Assembly: GCF_001983175.1 (NCBI RefSeq)
Contig: NZ_MNPW01000006.1
Location: 420,534-484,533, forward strand
DNA length: 64,000 nucleotides
Origin: Pseudomonas cedrina subsp. cedrina
GTDB lineage: Bacteria > Pseudomonadota > Gammaproteobacteria > Pseudomonadales > Pseudomonadaceae
Direction: 5' to 3'
Shown: piece by piece, positions 63,578 through 64,000 of the stretch
Position numbering within the stretch: the first letter of the stretch is position 1
Layout of the letters: the number at the start of each line of letters is the position of its first letter
Program-made: the position numbers and the translations under genes
Notes under the pieces: model-generated
Told to the model about the DNA's origin: nothing
The model's input: the letters and a program-made list of their open reading frames with translations, nothing else
Database searches by the model: none

Positions 63578-63605
63578 TTGACGGCAGATTCTGGAAGTCT
63601 ATAAT
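63578..63605 (+). promoter_or_regulatory. rRNA operon promoter P1
   Basis: TTGACG (63578-63583) and TATAAT (63600-63605) with a 16-base spacer, preceded by an A/T-rich, A-tract region at 63530-63575 that looks like an UP element. Confidence 0.85.
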
Positions 63606-63780
63606 TCGCCCCACTTCCGGCGCAGTCGAAACGGAAAACTCCTTGGTAAACAAAGAGTTATGCGAGATTCGACAGCGACACGCTTCAGTTCATCGAAGCC
63701 CAGAAGGAGTTGGTAGAGCGGTGTTGTTTGGCTCTATTAACGTTTCGATCCTCTCGGTCGAAAGCGGAGAAAAAGAGGTG

Positions 63781-63808
63781 TTGACAGCAGCGTGTAACGC
63801 TGTAGAAT
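63781..63808 (+). promoter_or_regulatory. rRNA operon promoter P2
   Basis: TTGACA (63781-63786) and TAGAAT (63803-63808), 16-base spacer, GC-rich discriminator after the -10 (TCGCCTCCC). Confidence 0.88.
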
Positions 63809-63890
63809 TCGCCTCCCGCTAACGAGAGATCGGAAGCGCAAGTGGTTGAAGTTGTTGAAGAATTCTTCGAAAGCTTCTGAAAATAATCAC

Positions 63891-63918
63891 TTGACAGCAA
63901 ATGAGGCTGCTGTAGAAT
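63891..63918 (+). promoter_or_regulatory. rRNA operon promoter P3
   Basis: TTGACA (63891-63896) and TAGAAT (63913-63918), 16-base spacer, followed by GCGCGCCTC, a discriminator of the stringently controlled type. Confidence 0.9.
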
Positions 63919-63954
63919 GCGCGCCTCGGTTGAGACGAAAGATCTTAACCAACC

Positions 63955-63965
63955 GCTCTTTAACA
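63955..63965 (+). promoter_or_regulatory. boxA antitermination element of the rRNA leader
   Basis: GCTCTTTAACA is the canonical boxA. The following TCAAGCAATTCGTGTGGG is the usual 16S leader of pseudomonads. The 16S gene lies beyond position 64000. Confidence 0.9.
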
Positions 63966-64000
63966 ACTGAATCAAGCAATTCGTGTGGGTGCTTGTGGAG

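Noticed and set aside
63700..63770. tRNA-like piece (TTGGTAGAGCGG and a later TTTCGATCC)
   Set aside because: The D-arm-like and T-arm-like words are present, but no acceptor stem or anticodon arm can be formed; treated as rRNA leader.
1..64000. CRISPR arrays, insertion sequences, integrases, toxin-antitoxin pairs
   Set aside because: No regularly spaced direct repeats, transposase or integrase motifs were found in any frame.

Overview
The window is chromosomal DNA from a gammaproteobacterium of the genus Pseudomonas, most likely the P. fluorescens group. This rests on gene content and gene order recalled from the P. aeruginosa reference (no search was run), high-GC codon use, and many dispersed REP palindromes of the fluorescens type (GTGGGAGCxGGCTTGC). 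Most of the window is core genome. There is no IS element, CRISPR array or intact prophage.

Layout. (1) 1-11780: end of a beta-carbonic anhydrase, a SulP transporter, an unknown protein, then the complete aa3-type cytochrome c oxidase locus: coxB, coxA, ctaG, coxC, a DUF2909 gene, SURF1, an SCO-like protein, heme A synthase, heme O synthase and SCO1/SenC. (2) 11780-12740: a small accessory island holding a solitary Bro-N (phage antirepressor-like) gene. It is preceded by what looks like a C4-type antisense RNA with two target copies, and flanked by REP elements. (3) 12743-15246: methionine ABC importer metNIQ on the minus strand; then katE (large catalase), an outer-membrane lipoprotein, and the zinc uptake block znuB-znuC-zur facing znuA. 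(4) 21680-29427: thrB, a DUF2782 gene, polA, the sRNA ErsA with an AlgU-type promoter, engB, a decayed cytochrome c5 remnant, cytochrome c4, dsbA and an EEP-family hydrolase. (5) 29424-36846: a diguanylate cyclase, an AmpDh2-like amidase, the kinB/algB two-component system, and, divergent from algB, a small-protein cluster with a convincing sigma-54 plus IHF promoter. (6) 37579-50438: gltP, an SpmAB-like fusion, an MCE lipid-transport operon, a DUF5924/DUF2914 membrane protein, a lone M16 peptidase, a Na/Pi cotransporter, a TerC-family protein and a CitMHS citrate transporter. (7) 50813-54621: a DUF4105 putative metalloprotease, three tandem DUF2388 secreted proteins and two DUF1127 genes. (8) 54939-63485: acetyl-CoA hydrolase/CoA-transferase, proton-pumping transhydrogenase pntAA-pntAB-pntB, and the glutarate module gcdR/gcdH/gcdG. 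(9) 63486-64000: three tandem sigma-70 promoters and boxA of an rRNA operon whose 16S gene begins beyond the window.

Together the genes cover terminal respiration and its heme/copper assembly, metal and amino-acid uptake, envelope stress (AlgB/KinB, ErsA, DsbA, AmpD, lysozyme-inhibitor-like protein), redox balance and glutarate (lysine) catabolism. The least ordinary parts are the C4/Bro-N module, the sigma-54 promoter beside algB, the DUF4105/DUF2388 cluster, the ACTGTA-motif clusters in front of both DUF1127 genes, and the cytochrome c5 pseudogene.
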